Source of the DNA: Fen731 sp964354265
Lineage (GTDB): Bacteria; Actinomycetota; Humimicrobiia; Humimicrobiales; Humimicrobiaceae
Reading direction: 5' to 3'
DNA length: 15,116 bases
Assembly (NCBI GenBank): GCA_964354265.1
Contig: CAYGYY010000051.1
Span: 1-15,116 of the forward strand
Positions 6,703 through 14,512 of the stretch are shown here, one piece after another; the stretch's first letter is position 1, and each line of letters starts with the position of its first letter. Below the pieces are notes generated by a model, which made no database searches, was not told the DNA's origin, and saw nothing but the letters and a program-made list of their open reading frames with translations. The position numbers and the translations under genes are program-made.

Positions 6703-7452
6703 ATGCCAGGCAGGTTAAACGGAAAAGTTGCTATTATAACAGGTGGAAGCACAGGGATAGGTAAAGGTATGGCCAAAATATTTTTATCAGAGGGTGCAAA
6801 GGTTGCAATATGCTCAAGGAATGATGAAGGGCTGCGCAGGACAATTGAAGACATAGGCAGCAATGATATAATCGGGATCCGCTGCGATGTTTCAAAGGCG
6901 GATGACGTCAAAAATCTTATCAGTAAGACTGTATCTAAATTCGGAGCATTACACATACTTGTAAATAATGCAGGTAAAAATCCTGCAAGGTCCTTTACAA
7001 TTGAGGATACGACCGAAGAAGAGTGGGACGAGTACCAGGCAATTAATGCCAAAGGAAGCTTTTTATCCTCAAAATATGCTATTCCCGAGATAAGAAAATC
7101 CGGCGGGGGTTCAATAATCATGATTACATCTATATCCGCAAAGATAGGCCAAGCAAATGTAGGGTGCTATAATTCCTCCAAAGCTGCCCAGGAAGGGCTT
7201 ATTAAGAGCATGGCTGTCGACCTTGCAAAAGATAAAATTAGGGTGAATTCAATATGTCCTGGATGGGTAATGGTTGAAAACCTGAAGGATATAAGAGAAA
7301 AGATTATTGATTACATAAACTCGCTTCATCCTGTCGGCAGGATAGGTTATCCGGAAGATATTGCATGGGCGGCAGTATACCTTGCCTCTGATGAATCCAC
7401 ATGGGTTACCGGCGCATCTTTTGCAATCGACGGGGGTTATACGGCTGTTTAA
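6703..7452 (+). CDS. Short-chain dehydrogenase/reductase (SDR), classical, likely NADP-linked
   Basis: A 249-residue classical SDR, full length. The nucleotide-binding TGGSTGIG is at 13-20, CDV at 61-63, NNAG at 88-91, and the catalytic residues are Asn115, Ser143, Tyr156 and Lys160 (YNSSK). The C-terminal AIDGGYTAV is standard. The end of the second strand reads CSRN (37-40) with Arg39 and no acidic residue, which favours NADP(H) over NAD(H). Enzymes of this type interconvert a secondary alcohol and a ketone on sugars, polyols or sugar acids. It is the last gene of the plus-strand operon, 56 nt after the UroD-like gene, with a strong GGGGGG ribosome site a few bases before the ATG. With no aldose isomerase nearby, it is a candidate to make the ketose that the FGGY kinase phosphorylates. 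Confidence 0.93.
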   Translation: MPGRLNGKVAIITGGSTGIGKGMAKIFLSEGAKVAICSRNDEGLRRTIEDIGSNDIIGIRCDVSKADDVKNLISKTVSKFGALHILVNNAGKNPARSFTIEDTTEEEWDEYQAINAKGSFLSSKYAIPEIRKSGGGSIIMITSISAKIGQANVGCYNSSKAAQEGLIKSMAVDLAKDKIRVNSICPGWVMVENLKDIREKIIDYINSLHPVGRIGYPEDIAWAAVYLASDESTWVTGASFAIDGGYTAV

Positions 7453-7482
7453 TAATCTGCAATTTTACCGTATCAATGTTGA

Positions 7483-7500
7483 TCCAGCAATTGTGTTGGA
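7483..7500 (+). terminator. Possible weak terminator hairpin between convergent operons
   Basis: TCCAGCA (7483-7489) and TGTTGGA (7494-7500) can pair over 7 bp with one G-U and an ATTG loop. It sits 30 nt after the SDR stop codon in the 63-nt gap where the two operons converge, which is where a terminator is expected. The following sequence (TAATATTA) is not a T run, so intrinsic termination would be weak. A 12-bp palindrome (ATCAATGTTGAT, 7472-7483) abuts it. Confidence 0.25.
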
Positions 7501-7515
7501 TAATATTACAGAATT

Positions 7516-9033
7516 CTATGCAAGCCTACGGTAAGTGTCCTTAAGAATCCCGAAGAGTTCCTTGTATATCTCAATATATTTTGCGTATTTTTTATCTTCT
7601 TCTACTACAGGGTGGACTTCATCTTTTATTGTTACAAAGCCATTGATTGTCTTATCAATATCCTTAAAAAGCCCGACAGCGCAGCCTCCAACAATTGCTG
7701 CGCCAAGTGAAGATGAATCACTCCTTATGAGGTTGCGGTAAGGTACCTGGAGGATATTTGATTTAAGCTGCATCCAGAAACGGCTTTTTGCCCCGCTTCC
7801 TATAGCAGTTATGCTTTTAAAGTCAAGATCTGGTACAATCTCGTTTATTAACTCTTTTGTAAGGTAGTGGTCATAAGCCATCGATTCCATTATGGATCTC
7901 AGGAAGTGCAACCTGGAATGCGCCCAGGTATGGCCAATGAAAAGCCCCCTGGTGTAAGGGTCGGGGGGAGAATACCGGCCCTGGAGAAAATTTATTGATA
8001 TAAGACCATCAGAACCCGGAGATATACCTTCCAGTTGCTTTTCAAGGAAATCATATATATTTCCGCCCATTTCACTTACTTCAGATTTTTTTTCAGTAAA
8101 GAACTCGTCTATAAACCATTTATGAGTCTTTCCTGAAGGGACAATGGAATGAAGGTAATATATGTCTTTAACCGGAGATTTTGTGCAATAAAGAGTCCGG
8201 TGTTTAAGGTCACATTTAAATTCGTTTATAGCTGCCCCCATCATGCATCCTGTCCCTGAAATATCAATCATCTGTCCCTGGCTTATTATGCCTGCACCTG
8301 TAAAGCCCGCTGATATATCACCGCATCCTGCTGCAACAGGAACCCCTTCGGGTAAACCGCTTTCTTCAGCTGCTTTACTGGTAACTGTCCCGATAATGTC
8401 GGTGGGTCTTTTTATCAATGGAAGCTTTGAGCTATCCACTTTTAAAAGTCTGATAAGCTCTTCATCCCACTTTGCCGCTTTAAGGTCTGAAAGTCCAGAT
8501 AGTGCTATCGATACATCATCTATAAATGCCTGGCTGCCTTTTAGCCCGGCCAATTTTCCTGCAACAAAAGCTGAAGGTGGTATAAAACTTGCAATATCCT
8601 TAATAAAACCCTTCTGTTTCTGCCAGTAAAGTATTTTTTGTCCAAACCACGAAAAAGCCCCGTTCCTGGATATGATAATATCGCCAAAATTGTCATGTAT
8701 ATAGCTGTTTTCTTCACTTGCCCTATTATCAAGAGGACTGTCAAAATAAGTAACAGGTTCATAGTTTTTATCGACGGTCACTACTCCGCCCATCTGGCTG
8801 TCCGCAGTTATGCATTTTATATCCTTTTTATTTACTTTTGGATCTGAAACGGCTTTTTTCAACATTCGGCAGCTGGCCTTGTAAAAATCATTTGAAGGAT
8901 GCTCTGCCATTCCTGGCCCGGGATATTTGAGGTTCATCTCTTCCTGCGCTTCCGATACTGCCATGCCTGTCTCATCATAAATTACACATTTTGCAAGAGT
9001 AATTCCAAGGTCAAGTGAAACAATCAGACTCAT
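7516..9033 (-). CDS. FGGY-family sugar kinase (xylulokinase/fuculokinase-like)
   Basis: A 505-residue ATP-dependent carbohydrate kinase of the FGGY family, normal length, with two actin-like domains. SLDLGITLAK (6-15) is the first phosphate loop, GGVV near 82-85 and DSPLDNRASEE (98-108, Asp102/Arg104) form the sugar site, and CGDISAG (237-243) carries the catalytic base Asp239. DISGTGCMMG (257-266) and IGSGAKSRFW (411-420, adenosine loop) bind ATP. The sugar-site segment AEHPSNDF (43-50) replaces the usual AEQDP-type motif of xylulokinases, so xylulose is not assured. FGGY kinases phosphorylate ketoses or polyols; placed downstream of a FucA-type aldolase, formation of a ketulose 1-phosphate is the natural reading. 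Last gene of the minus operon, separated from E1-beta by 122 nt, where a lone TATAAT (complement of 9111-9116) hints at an internal promoter. GGAGAG precedes the ATG. Confidence 0.92.
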   Translation of the reverse strand: MSLIVSLDLGITLAKCVIYDETGMAVSEAQEEMNLKYPGPGMAEHPSNDFYKASCRMLKKAVSDPKVNKKDIKCITADSQMGGVVTVDKNYEPVTYFDSPLDNRASEENSYIHDNFGDIIISRNGAFSWFGQKILYWQKQKGFIKDIASFIPPSAFVAGKLAGLKGSQAFIDDVSIALSGLSDLKAAKWDEELIRLLKVDSSKLPLIKRPTDIIGTVTSKAAEESGLPEGVPVAAGCGDISAGFTGAGIISQGQMIDISGTGCMMGAAINEFKCDLKHRTLYCTKSPVKDIYYLHSIVPSGKTHKWFIDEFFTEKKSEVSEMGGNIYDFLEKQLEGISPGSDGLISINFLQGRYSPPDPYTRGLFIGHTWAHSRLHFLRSIMESMAYDHYLTKELINEIVPDLDFKSITAIGSGAKSRFWMQLKSNILQVPYRNLIRSDSSSLGAAIVGGCAVGLFKDIDKTINGFVTIKDEVHPVVEEDKKYAKYIEIYKELFGILKDTYRRLA

Positions 9034-9155
9034 TTGTTCTCTCCTTTAAAAAAATATTTTATACCTCAATCATCCTGCTGCACAGGTTATTTTGGTGATA
9101 GTTGCATGTAATTATATTGATAAATCCTGTAATTTAATTAATGTTATTGATATTT

Positions 9156-10139
9156 TTATTTTAGGTCAAGATAAGCAGCTATCTCATTTATTATACTGTC
9201 TTTATTTGGAATTACTGCTTTTTCCATAAGTGGGGATATGGGAATCTGGAAGTTGAGTGAAGCTATCCTTTTTGTCTGCGCATCAAGATAGTCAAAACAT
9301 TCTTCCCCTATCCTGGCTACAAGTTCTGAACCTACCCCTCCCCTTAGAACACCTTCCTCTACTGTCACAAGCCGCCCTGTTTTTTTTACTGATGCTGATA
9401 TCATCTCAAAATCAAGTGGGACAAGTGTCCTTGGATCTATTACCTCAATGCTGACGCCATAGGATGATTCCAGGCTTTTACAGGCATCCAGGGCCAAAAG
9501 CGCCATATAAGAAAAAGCTACAACTGTAATGTCTTTACCTGTATTAAGTACATTTCCTTTCCCGAAAGGTATTGTATATTCGTCATCAGGTATCTCGGCT
9601 TCTGTATTATAAAGCTTCTGGTGTTCAAAAAAGAGTACCGGTCCGCCAAAATTGATGGCTGTCTTCATAAGACCCTTTGCATCATAGGCGTTAGAGGGTA
9701 TGGCTATATATAATCCTGGCACATGCATAAAAATAGATTCAAGGCACTGGGAATGCTGCGCACCATAACCGGCAGAACCGCCGGGGGTCCTTATCACTAC
9801 AGAAGCGTTATACTGGCCTCCTGATAGTGTCTTTAATTTGGCAGCCTGGTTCACAATGCCATCAAAACATACTGTTATAAAATCCTCAAACATCACTTCT
9901 GCAATCACCTTTATTCCAAGCTGTGCAGCCCCCAGGGCACATCCTATGACGCTTGCTTCACAAATGGGCATATCTATTATCCTTTCTTCACCGAAAACCT
10001 GGCATAAGCCTTTCGTGACTCCAAAACACCCTTCATAGCCCTTAGCGATATCTTCACCGACAAGAATAATATCAGGATCCTTTGCCATTTCTTCCATCAT
10101 TGCTTCCCTTATGGCATCTTTATATTTGACTTTTTTCAT
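9156..10139 (-). CDS. Thiamine-diphosphate 2-oxo acid dehydrogenase E1 component, beta subunit
   Basis: A 327-residue E1-beta subunit (pyruvate/acetoin/branched-chain type), with transketolase-like pyrimidine-binding and C-terminal domains. VGEDIAKGYEGCFGVTKGL (27-45), DMPICEASVIG (56-66, with Glu61 in the position that activates thiamine diphosphate), EVMFEDF (81-87), GYGAQHSQ (124-131, active-site His129) and PGLYIAIPS (141-149) are all conserved. Together with the alpha subunit encoded 45 nt upstream it would form an alpha2beta2 enzyme that decarboxylates a 2-oxo acid and passes the acyl or hydroxyalkyl group to an acceptor. Normally that acceptor is the lipoyl group of E2, but no E2 or E3 gene is in the window. 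The ATG has GGAG about 11 nt upstream, somewhat far. Substrate unknown; the context is sugar breakdown. Confidence 0.92.
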   Translation of the reverse strand: MKKVKYKDAIREAMMEEMAKDPDIILVGEDIAKGYEGCFGVTKGLCQVFGEERIIDMPICEASVIGCALGAAQLGIKVIAEVMFEDFITVCFDGIVNQAAKLKTLSGGQYNASVVIRTPGGSAGYGAQHSQCLESIFMHVPGLYIAIPSNAYDAKGLMKTAINFGGPVLFFEHQKLYNTEAEIPDDEYTIPFGKGNVLNTGKDITVVAFSYMALLALDACKSLESSYGVSIEVIDPRTLVPLDFEMISASVKKTGRLVTVEEGVLRGGVGSELVARIGEECFDYLDAQTKRIASLNFQIPISPLMEKAVIPNKDSIINEIAAYLDLK

Positions 10140-10184
10140 AATTTTAAATGCTCCAGCTTTTTGCTATATTTTTTTAATTTTTTC

Positions 10185-11129
10185 TTACATTTGCATAGAA
10201 GTATCAAATTCGGGGAACTTGCTTTTTATTGCAAAATCCGCTGCCTCTTCAACCTGAGCATTGACTTTATCCTTTATCTCATCAATTACCTTAGAGTTTA
10301 CTCCTCTTTGCCTGAGTTTATTCTCAGTTCTTTTTACAGGGTCCATACTTTTCCATTTTGCTATCTCCTCTTTCGGACGGTATGGCCGCTGGTCAAAAGC
10401 GGAATGACCCATCCAGCGGTAAGTAAGGCATTCAAGCAAAGCAGGCTTTCCTTCTGTTTTTGCCAAATATACAAGCTCTTTCATTAAAAGATATACAGCT
10501 TCGACATCATTTCCGTCCACAACTTCAGACCTTATTTTAAAAAGGCGGGGTTTTTCATTGACGCTGACAAGTGAAGTATTGCAATATGGCGTGCCCATTC
10601 CATACAGGTTATTGACACATATTATTATCACCGGCAGGTTCCAGAGGGAAGCAAGGTTTAAAAGTTCATAAAACCATCCCTGGTTTGTAGCCCCATCTCC
10701 TGTAAAGCAGGCTACGCAGTCCTTCATTTTTTTATATTTTATGGCCCGGCCAACACCCACTGCAATTGGAAATTGGGCTCCTATAATGCCATTACTTCCA
10801 AGGTTATTGTTTTCCTTATCAAAGATATGTATGGAACCGCTGTTGCCCCTGCAATAGCCCTGCTCTTTACAGGCAAGCTCAGCCATTAACCTGTTGGGGT
10901 CCGCACCCTTTGCAAGGTGCTGGCAATGGCCGCGGTGGGTGGGCAGGATATAATCTGACTTTTCCAGCGCTCCTATGGTACCAACTGCAGCAGCCTCTTC
11001 ACCCAGGGAAAGATGTACTGACCCAAGAACAACTCCGTCAAGTATGAGCTGATATACTTTTTCCTCAAAGCGCCTGCAAAGAAACAACTTCGCGAAAAAT
11101 TCCAGTAAGAGATTATTTTCTATATTCAT
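10185..11129 (-). CDS. Thiamine-diphosphate 2-oxo acid dehydrogenase E1 component, alpha subunit
   Basis: A 314-residue E1-alpha subunit (E1_dh family, AcoA/PdhA-like). The thiamine-diphosphate motif runs from GDGATNQG (144-151) to NN at 173-174. SVHLSLGEEAAAVG (37-50), HRGHCQHLAKG (65-75), GSIHIF (98-103), GIIGAQFPIAVG (114-125) and YRWMGHSAFDQRPYR (237-251, around the regulatory-loop region) are hallmark segments. Length is at the short end but complete. It sits 9 nt after the aldolase gene, with the ribosome site AGGA overlapping the aldolase stop codon, so the two are translationally linked. This tight link to an aldolase and a sugar kinase, rather than to E2/E3, suggests a job in the sugar pathway, for example on a fragment released by the aldolase. 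A split-transketolase-like activity is an untested alternative; the motifs are those of E1, not of transketolase. Confidence 0.92.
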   Translation of the reverse strand: MNIENNLLLEFFAKLFLCRRFEEKVYQLILDGVVLGSVHLSLGEEAAAVGTIGALEKSDYILPTHRGHCQHLAKGADPNRLMAELACKEQGYCRGNSGSIHIFDKENNNLGSNGIIGAQFPIAVGVGRAIKYKKMKDCVACFTGDGATNQGWFYELLNLASLWNLPVIIICVNNLYGMGTPYCNTSLVSVNEKPRLFKIRSEVVDGNDVEAVYLLMKELVYLAKTEGKPALLECLTYRWMGHSAFDQRPYRPKEEIAKWKSMDPVKRTENKLRQRGVNSKVIDEIKDKVNAQVEEAADFAIKSKFPEFDTSMQM

Positions 11130-11138
11130 CGGATTTTC

Positions 11139-11777
11139 CTATTTTTCCACCAGATAATCCTTATATATCTCATGGGCTTTCTTGATCTGCCAGTCCACGA
11201 GAACCGGAGGTTCACATATTGCCCTTGCTGCAAGATATGTCTGTGATGCCTCTTCAAGGTAAACTGCTGTATGCAGAGTATCATTTAAATCGCTCCCAAT
11301 TACATATACGCCATGGTGCTTAAGTATTACTGCTTTTTTATCCTCAAGATATTCCACAGCATATATACCTATCTGTTCGCTTCCTGCAGGCGCATATGGC
11401 GTTACTCTGACTGCACCACCAACTGCGCTTGCCTGTGTTGTTAATATCGGTGGAAGCATATCCCCAACAAGTCCGACAGCAGAAGCATAGACTTGATGTG
11501 TATGTATAATTGCCTTGACCTGTGGCATCTTTTTATAAATGTAAAGGTTTCCATCAGTCTCCTTCGACGGTCTCCTTATACCTTCAACTACATTACCATC
11601 AATATCGATAACTGGTATGTCATCAATATCAAGCTCGCTTTTATCCATTCCGGATGGTGAAATAACAATATGTTCACCAATCCTAACACTTAAATTGCCT
11701 GTAGTTAATTTGATAAGTCCACATGCAATAAGTTTTTTTGCTGTCTTAATAATCTCTTCTTTTTCCCTTTCGTACAT
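11139..11777 (-). CDS. Class II aldolase, FucA/AraD family (ketulose-1-phosphate aldolase-like)
   Basis: A 212-residue zinc-dependent class II aldolase, the size of E. coli FucA. Phosphate-loop motifs TTGNLS (25-30) and SPSG (40-43), the catalytic Glu73 in PSKE, and zinc ligands His92 and His94 (IHTH) and His155 (KHHG) align with FucA, including the HHG variant that FucA shows in place of the NHG usual in AraD. Two positions differ: Lys72 replaces the second Ser of the PSSE phosphate loop, and no Tyr appears in the region matching catalytic Tyr113 (PPILTTQAS, 109-117). The expected reaction is cleavage of a ketulose 1-phosphate to dihydroxyacetone phosphate and an aldehyde, but a related epimerase or decarboxylase activity cannot be excluded. 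The ATG has GAGGAAG just upstream. It follows the importer ATPase gene by 70 nt, in which a CAAAAT-AAT-ATTTTG palindrome lies at 11829-11843. Confidence 0.9.
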   Translation of the reverse strand: MYEREKEEIIKTAKKLIACGLIKLTTGNLSVRIGEHIVISPSGMDKSELDIDDIPVIDIDGNVVEGIRRPSKETDGNLYIYKKMPQVKAIIHTHQVYASAVGLVGDMLPPILTTQASAVGGAVRVTPYAPAGSEQIGIYAVEYLEDKKAVILKHHGVYVIGSDLNDTLHTAVYLEEASQTYLAARAICEPPVLVDWQIKKAHEIYKDYLVEK

Positions 11778-11847
11778 TTCTTCCTCTTTCTATTACTGAT
11801 TATTTAAATCCTTTTATAGTTTTTATTACAAAATAATATTTTGCTCT

Positions 11848-13341
11848 TTAAAGTGCTGTAGCCATATACATTATTTTTTCCTCAGTTGCATCCTTATGTT
11901 CAAGTTCACCAGTAATTCTTCCATTACGCATTACTATAATCCTGTCACATATACTTAAAAGTTCCGGCAACTCTGATGAAATCAACAAAACTGCCATACC
12001 ATTTTTTGCCAGATTAACAATCAAAGAATGTATTTCAGATTTTGAACCTACATCTATTCCGCGTGTCGGCTCATCACAAATCAACAGTTTTGGCTCATTT
12101 GCCAGCCACCTGGATATTATAACTTTTTGTTGGTTACCACCACTGAGGTTAGCGATTTTTTGCAAAGGACTGGATACTTTAATGCTGAAATTATTTACAT
12201 AAGTTTTTACGAGATTCCTTATGCGGTTATTTATAAAATAACCAAACTTTGAGACTTTCTTAAGTGCGACCATAATAAGATTGTCACTTACTGTCATAAA
12301 TGGAATAATACCCTGATCTCTCCTGTTTTCGGAAATCATTGCTATACCATGATTTATAGCATTGCTTACATTTTTAATTTGAACTTTTTTATCATAAATA
12401 GTAAAAATTCCCGAATCTATTTTATCTGCCCCAAAAATAGCCCTTCCTAGCTCAGTTCTCCCTGCTCCCTGTAGCCCTGCAACTCCTAAAATTTCACCCT
12501 TTCTAATACTGAAACTTATGTTGTGAAGGACTTTTCCACTGGAAAGATTCATGACTTCTAATATATTCTCCCCAAAGTGCTTGCTTTTTTCATAAAAATA
12601 TTTATCAATGTCTCTTCCTACCATCATGTTTATTATATTATCAATATTTACATCTGGAGTGTTTACAGTATTTATATATAATCCATCTTTAAGCACTGTT
12701 ATACGATCTGCAATTTCAAATATTTCTTCAAGCCTGTGCGAAACATAAAGCACAGTTAATTTATGTTCATTGCGTAATTTTTTTAAGAAATTAAATAAAA
12801 TATCTTTTTGTTCAATAGATAATGAAGATGTTGGTTCGTCTAAAATAAGAAAATCGGGTTCATTATTAACTGCCCTTAAAATCTGAACAATTGATTGTTC
12901 CGCAAGCGATAAATTTTTCATCAATTCTGTTGGCTTTCTCTTTATATTAAAAATACTTAGAAGCCTAATGGTTTCCTTATTCATAAAAGTATTATCCAGA
13001 AAACCAAACCTTGACTTTGGATCAGCTCCCAAAAAAATATTCTGAGATACGCTCATATTGGAACAAACTGGTATTTCCTGGAAAACAGTGGAAATTTTAT
13101 GTCTTTCTGCATCTTTCGGTGCATTGAATTTAACTTGAGATCCTTCCAGCAAAATATGTCCGTCATTTGGTAATAAAACCCCACTACAAATATTTATTAA
13201 GGTGGATTTACCAGCGCCATTTTCTCCTACAAGAGCATGGATTTCACCTTTTCTTATAAAAAAAGATACTTCTGATAAAGCTTTTACCCCTGGAAAAAAT
13301 TTAGTTATATTTTCAAATTCAATAAAAATATTTTCCTCCAT
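11848..13341 (-). CDS. Sugar ABC importer, tandem ATP-binding protein (RbsA/MglA type)
   Basis: A 497-residue fused double ATPase of the CUT2 monosaccharide importer class. Domain 1 has Walker A GENGAGKST (39-47), signature LSLAEQ (144-149), Walker B FLILDEP (164-170) and switch SHR (201-203). Domain 2 has the degenerate Walker A GLQGAGRTEL (289-298, no Lys, normal for this class), SENRRDQGI (337-345), LSGGNQQK (399-406) and DEPTRGID (423-430). It binds the cytoplasmic face of the permease and drives import. The class typically carries pentoses, hexoses or other small sugars and autoinducer-2-like compounds; specificity lies in the binding protein. GGAGG precedes the ATG, and the gene starts 18 nt after the permease gene. 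Its DNA looks more AT-rich than the downstream enzyme genes. Confidence 0.96.
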   Translation of the reverse strand: MEENIFIEFENITKFFPGVKALSEVSFFIRKGEIHALVGENGAGKSTLINICSGVLLPNDGHILLEGSQVKFNAPKDAERHKISTVFQEIPVCSNMSVSQNIFLGADPKSRFGFLDNTFMNKETIRLLSIFNIKRKPTELMKNLSLAEQSIVQILRAVNNEPDFLILDEPTSSLSIEQKDILFNFLKKLRNEHKLTVLYVSHRLEEIFEIADRITVLKDGLYINTVNTPDVNIDNIINMMVGRDIDKYFYEKSKHFGENILEVMNLSSGKVLHNISFSIRKGEILGVAGLQGAGRTELGRAIFGADKIDSGIFTIYDKKVQIKNVSNAINHGIAMISENRRDQGIIPFMTVSDNLIMVALKKVSKFGYFINNRIRNLVKTYVNNFSIKVSSPLQKIANLSGGNQQKVIISRWLANEPKLLICDEPTRGIDVGSKSEIHSLIVNLAKNGMAVLLISSELPELLSICDRIIVMRNGRITGELEHKDATEEKIMYMATAL

Positions 13342-13359
13342 AGATACCTCCAGAATATT

Positions 13360-14340
13360 TTATTGCTTTTCTCGCCTTAGTAATGTATCCAAGATAACTG
13401 CAATTAATATTACAAATCCAATAAAAGCTTCTTGTCCATATGCTGGTATGCCTATAAGAACCATTCCGTTTCTAACCACGCCGATTATTGCAGCACCTAT
13501 GAATGTGCCAAGTATTGTTCCTCTTCCTCCATATAAATATGTACCACCGACTATGACAGCAGCTATTACATCCATTTCACGCCCAATCCCAGCAGAAGGA
13601 TGCACAGATTGGAGATAGGCTAGGGAAATAATACCGGATATAGCAGCTGTCGCACCACAAATCATGAAGCAGTATATTTTAATTCTATCCGTATTAATAC
13701 CTGTAAGTTGGGCTGCAACTTTATTGCCCCCTGTAGCATAAATCTTGAAACCAAAAGTTGTTTTTGCAAGGATAATTCCTGCAATTGTAAAAAGTACAAA
13801 CATTATAAAAATTTGAATGGGGATTCTACCAATATTTCCACCAATTGCAAAAAATGGGTTTGCTGAAGCTGGAAAAACACTTAATGAATAACCCTCTGCT
13901 AAAAAATTAACAGCACCTCTTGCAAGAGCTAAAACACTTAAAGTGACAATAAAAGCAGGTACCTTTAGTTTAGTAGTTATGGCGCCATTAAACAACCCGA
14001 TTGCTGCGCCAACAGCAATGGCTATAATAATGACAAGAGGTATAGATATATTGCGCCCCAGCATTTTTCCTGCAACCATCGCACATAATCCATAAACTGA
14101 ACCAATTGAAAGATCTATTTCAGCAACGATTATTACATACGTCATTCCTATTGCCGCTATACTGATTTCTGCTATCTGCCTTGTAATATTTATGACGTTT
14201 GTAACTTGTCTAAAATTTGGCGTTACTATTGAGAGTATAATACATAAACCAATTAGTACTAATAATATACCCCTCTCATTAAATCTTGACCAAAATAACC
14301 TGAATCCAGATAGTTCAGTATTTCCGCTTACTTTTGTCAT
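13360..14340 (-). CDS. Sugar ABC importer, permease (RbsC type)
   Basis: A 326-residue inner-membrane permease of the RbsC/XylH/AraH family. Hydrophobic segments occur from about residue 25 to the end. The family motif AEIDLSIGSVYGL is at 73-85, GLFNGAITTKLKVPAFIVTL at 115-134, and ATGGNKVAAQLTGI follows further on, matching the conserved coupling region. Only one permease gene is present, so a homodimer is expected, as for ribose importers. The protein can also start at an ATG two codons earlier (14346), but the ribosome site GGAG is only 1 nt from that codon and 7 nt from the ATG at 14340, which I therefore choose. It lies between the binding-protein gene (172 nt away) and the ATPase gene (19 nt from stop to next start). 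Confidence 0.95.
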   Translation of the reverse strand: MTKVSGNTELSGFRLFWSRFNERGILLVLIGLCIILSIVTPNFRQVTNVINITRQIAEISIAAIGMTYVIIVAEIDLSIGSVYGLCAMVAGKMLGRNISIPLVIIIAIAVGAAIGLFNGAITTKLKVPAFIVTLSVLALARGAVNFLAEGYSLSVFPASANPFFAIGGNIGRIPIQIFIMFVLFTIAGIILAKTTFGFKIYATGGNKVAAQLTGINTDRIKIYCFMICGATAAISGIISLAYLQSVHPSAGIGREMDVIAAVIVGGTYLYGGRGTILGTFIGAAIIGVVRNGMVLIGIPAYGQEAFIGFVILIAVILDTLLRREKQ

Positions 14341-14429
14341 TTTCATGCTCCATATTTTTCTTTTTATTATTAATTAAATAAATAAAAATTATATAATAAT
14401 TAATAACATTTTTACTACTTATTTTATGA

Positions 14430-14465
14430 GGCTATAAAAAACTTCAAAATTCATTTCTTATAGCC
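14430..14465 (-). other. Stem-loop between binding-protein and permease genes
   Basis: GGCTATAA (14430-14437) and TTATAGCC (14458-14465) form a perfect 8-bp stem with a 20-nt loop that can pair further (A run against T run). It lies in the 166-nt gap after the binding-protein stop codon. On the transcribed (minus) strand no strong U run follows; on the plus strand TTTTT follows after 3 nt. In ABC importer operons a stem at this place often protects the binding-protein mRNA end or partly terminates, giving more binding protein than permease; that role here is inferred from position. Confidence 0.5.
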
Positions 14466-14512
14466 CCATTTTTCGTTTAATTACTCAAAAACATGCACTA
14501 TTATAAACAACT

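Noticed and set aside
6684..7121. 145-codon open frame opposite the SDR gene
   Set aside because: Antisense to a well-conserved SDR; the translation has no recognisable domain and reflects the SDR codon pattern.
8243..8629. 128-codon plus-strand frame opposite the sugar kinase gene
   Set aside because: Antisense to the catalytic region of a clear FGGY kinase; no independent support.
9111..9116. Perfect minus-strand TATAAT in the gap before the kinase gene
   Set aside because: No acceptable -35 element at 16-18 nt; noted in the kinase entry as a hint but not called a promoter.
13202..13618. 138-codon plus-strand frame spanning the ATPase/permease junction
   Set aside because: It is antisense to two conserved importer genes and has no credible start site or family.
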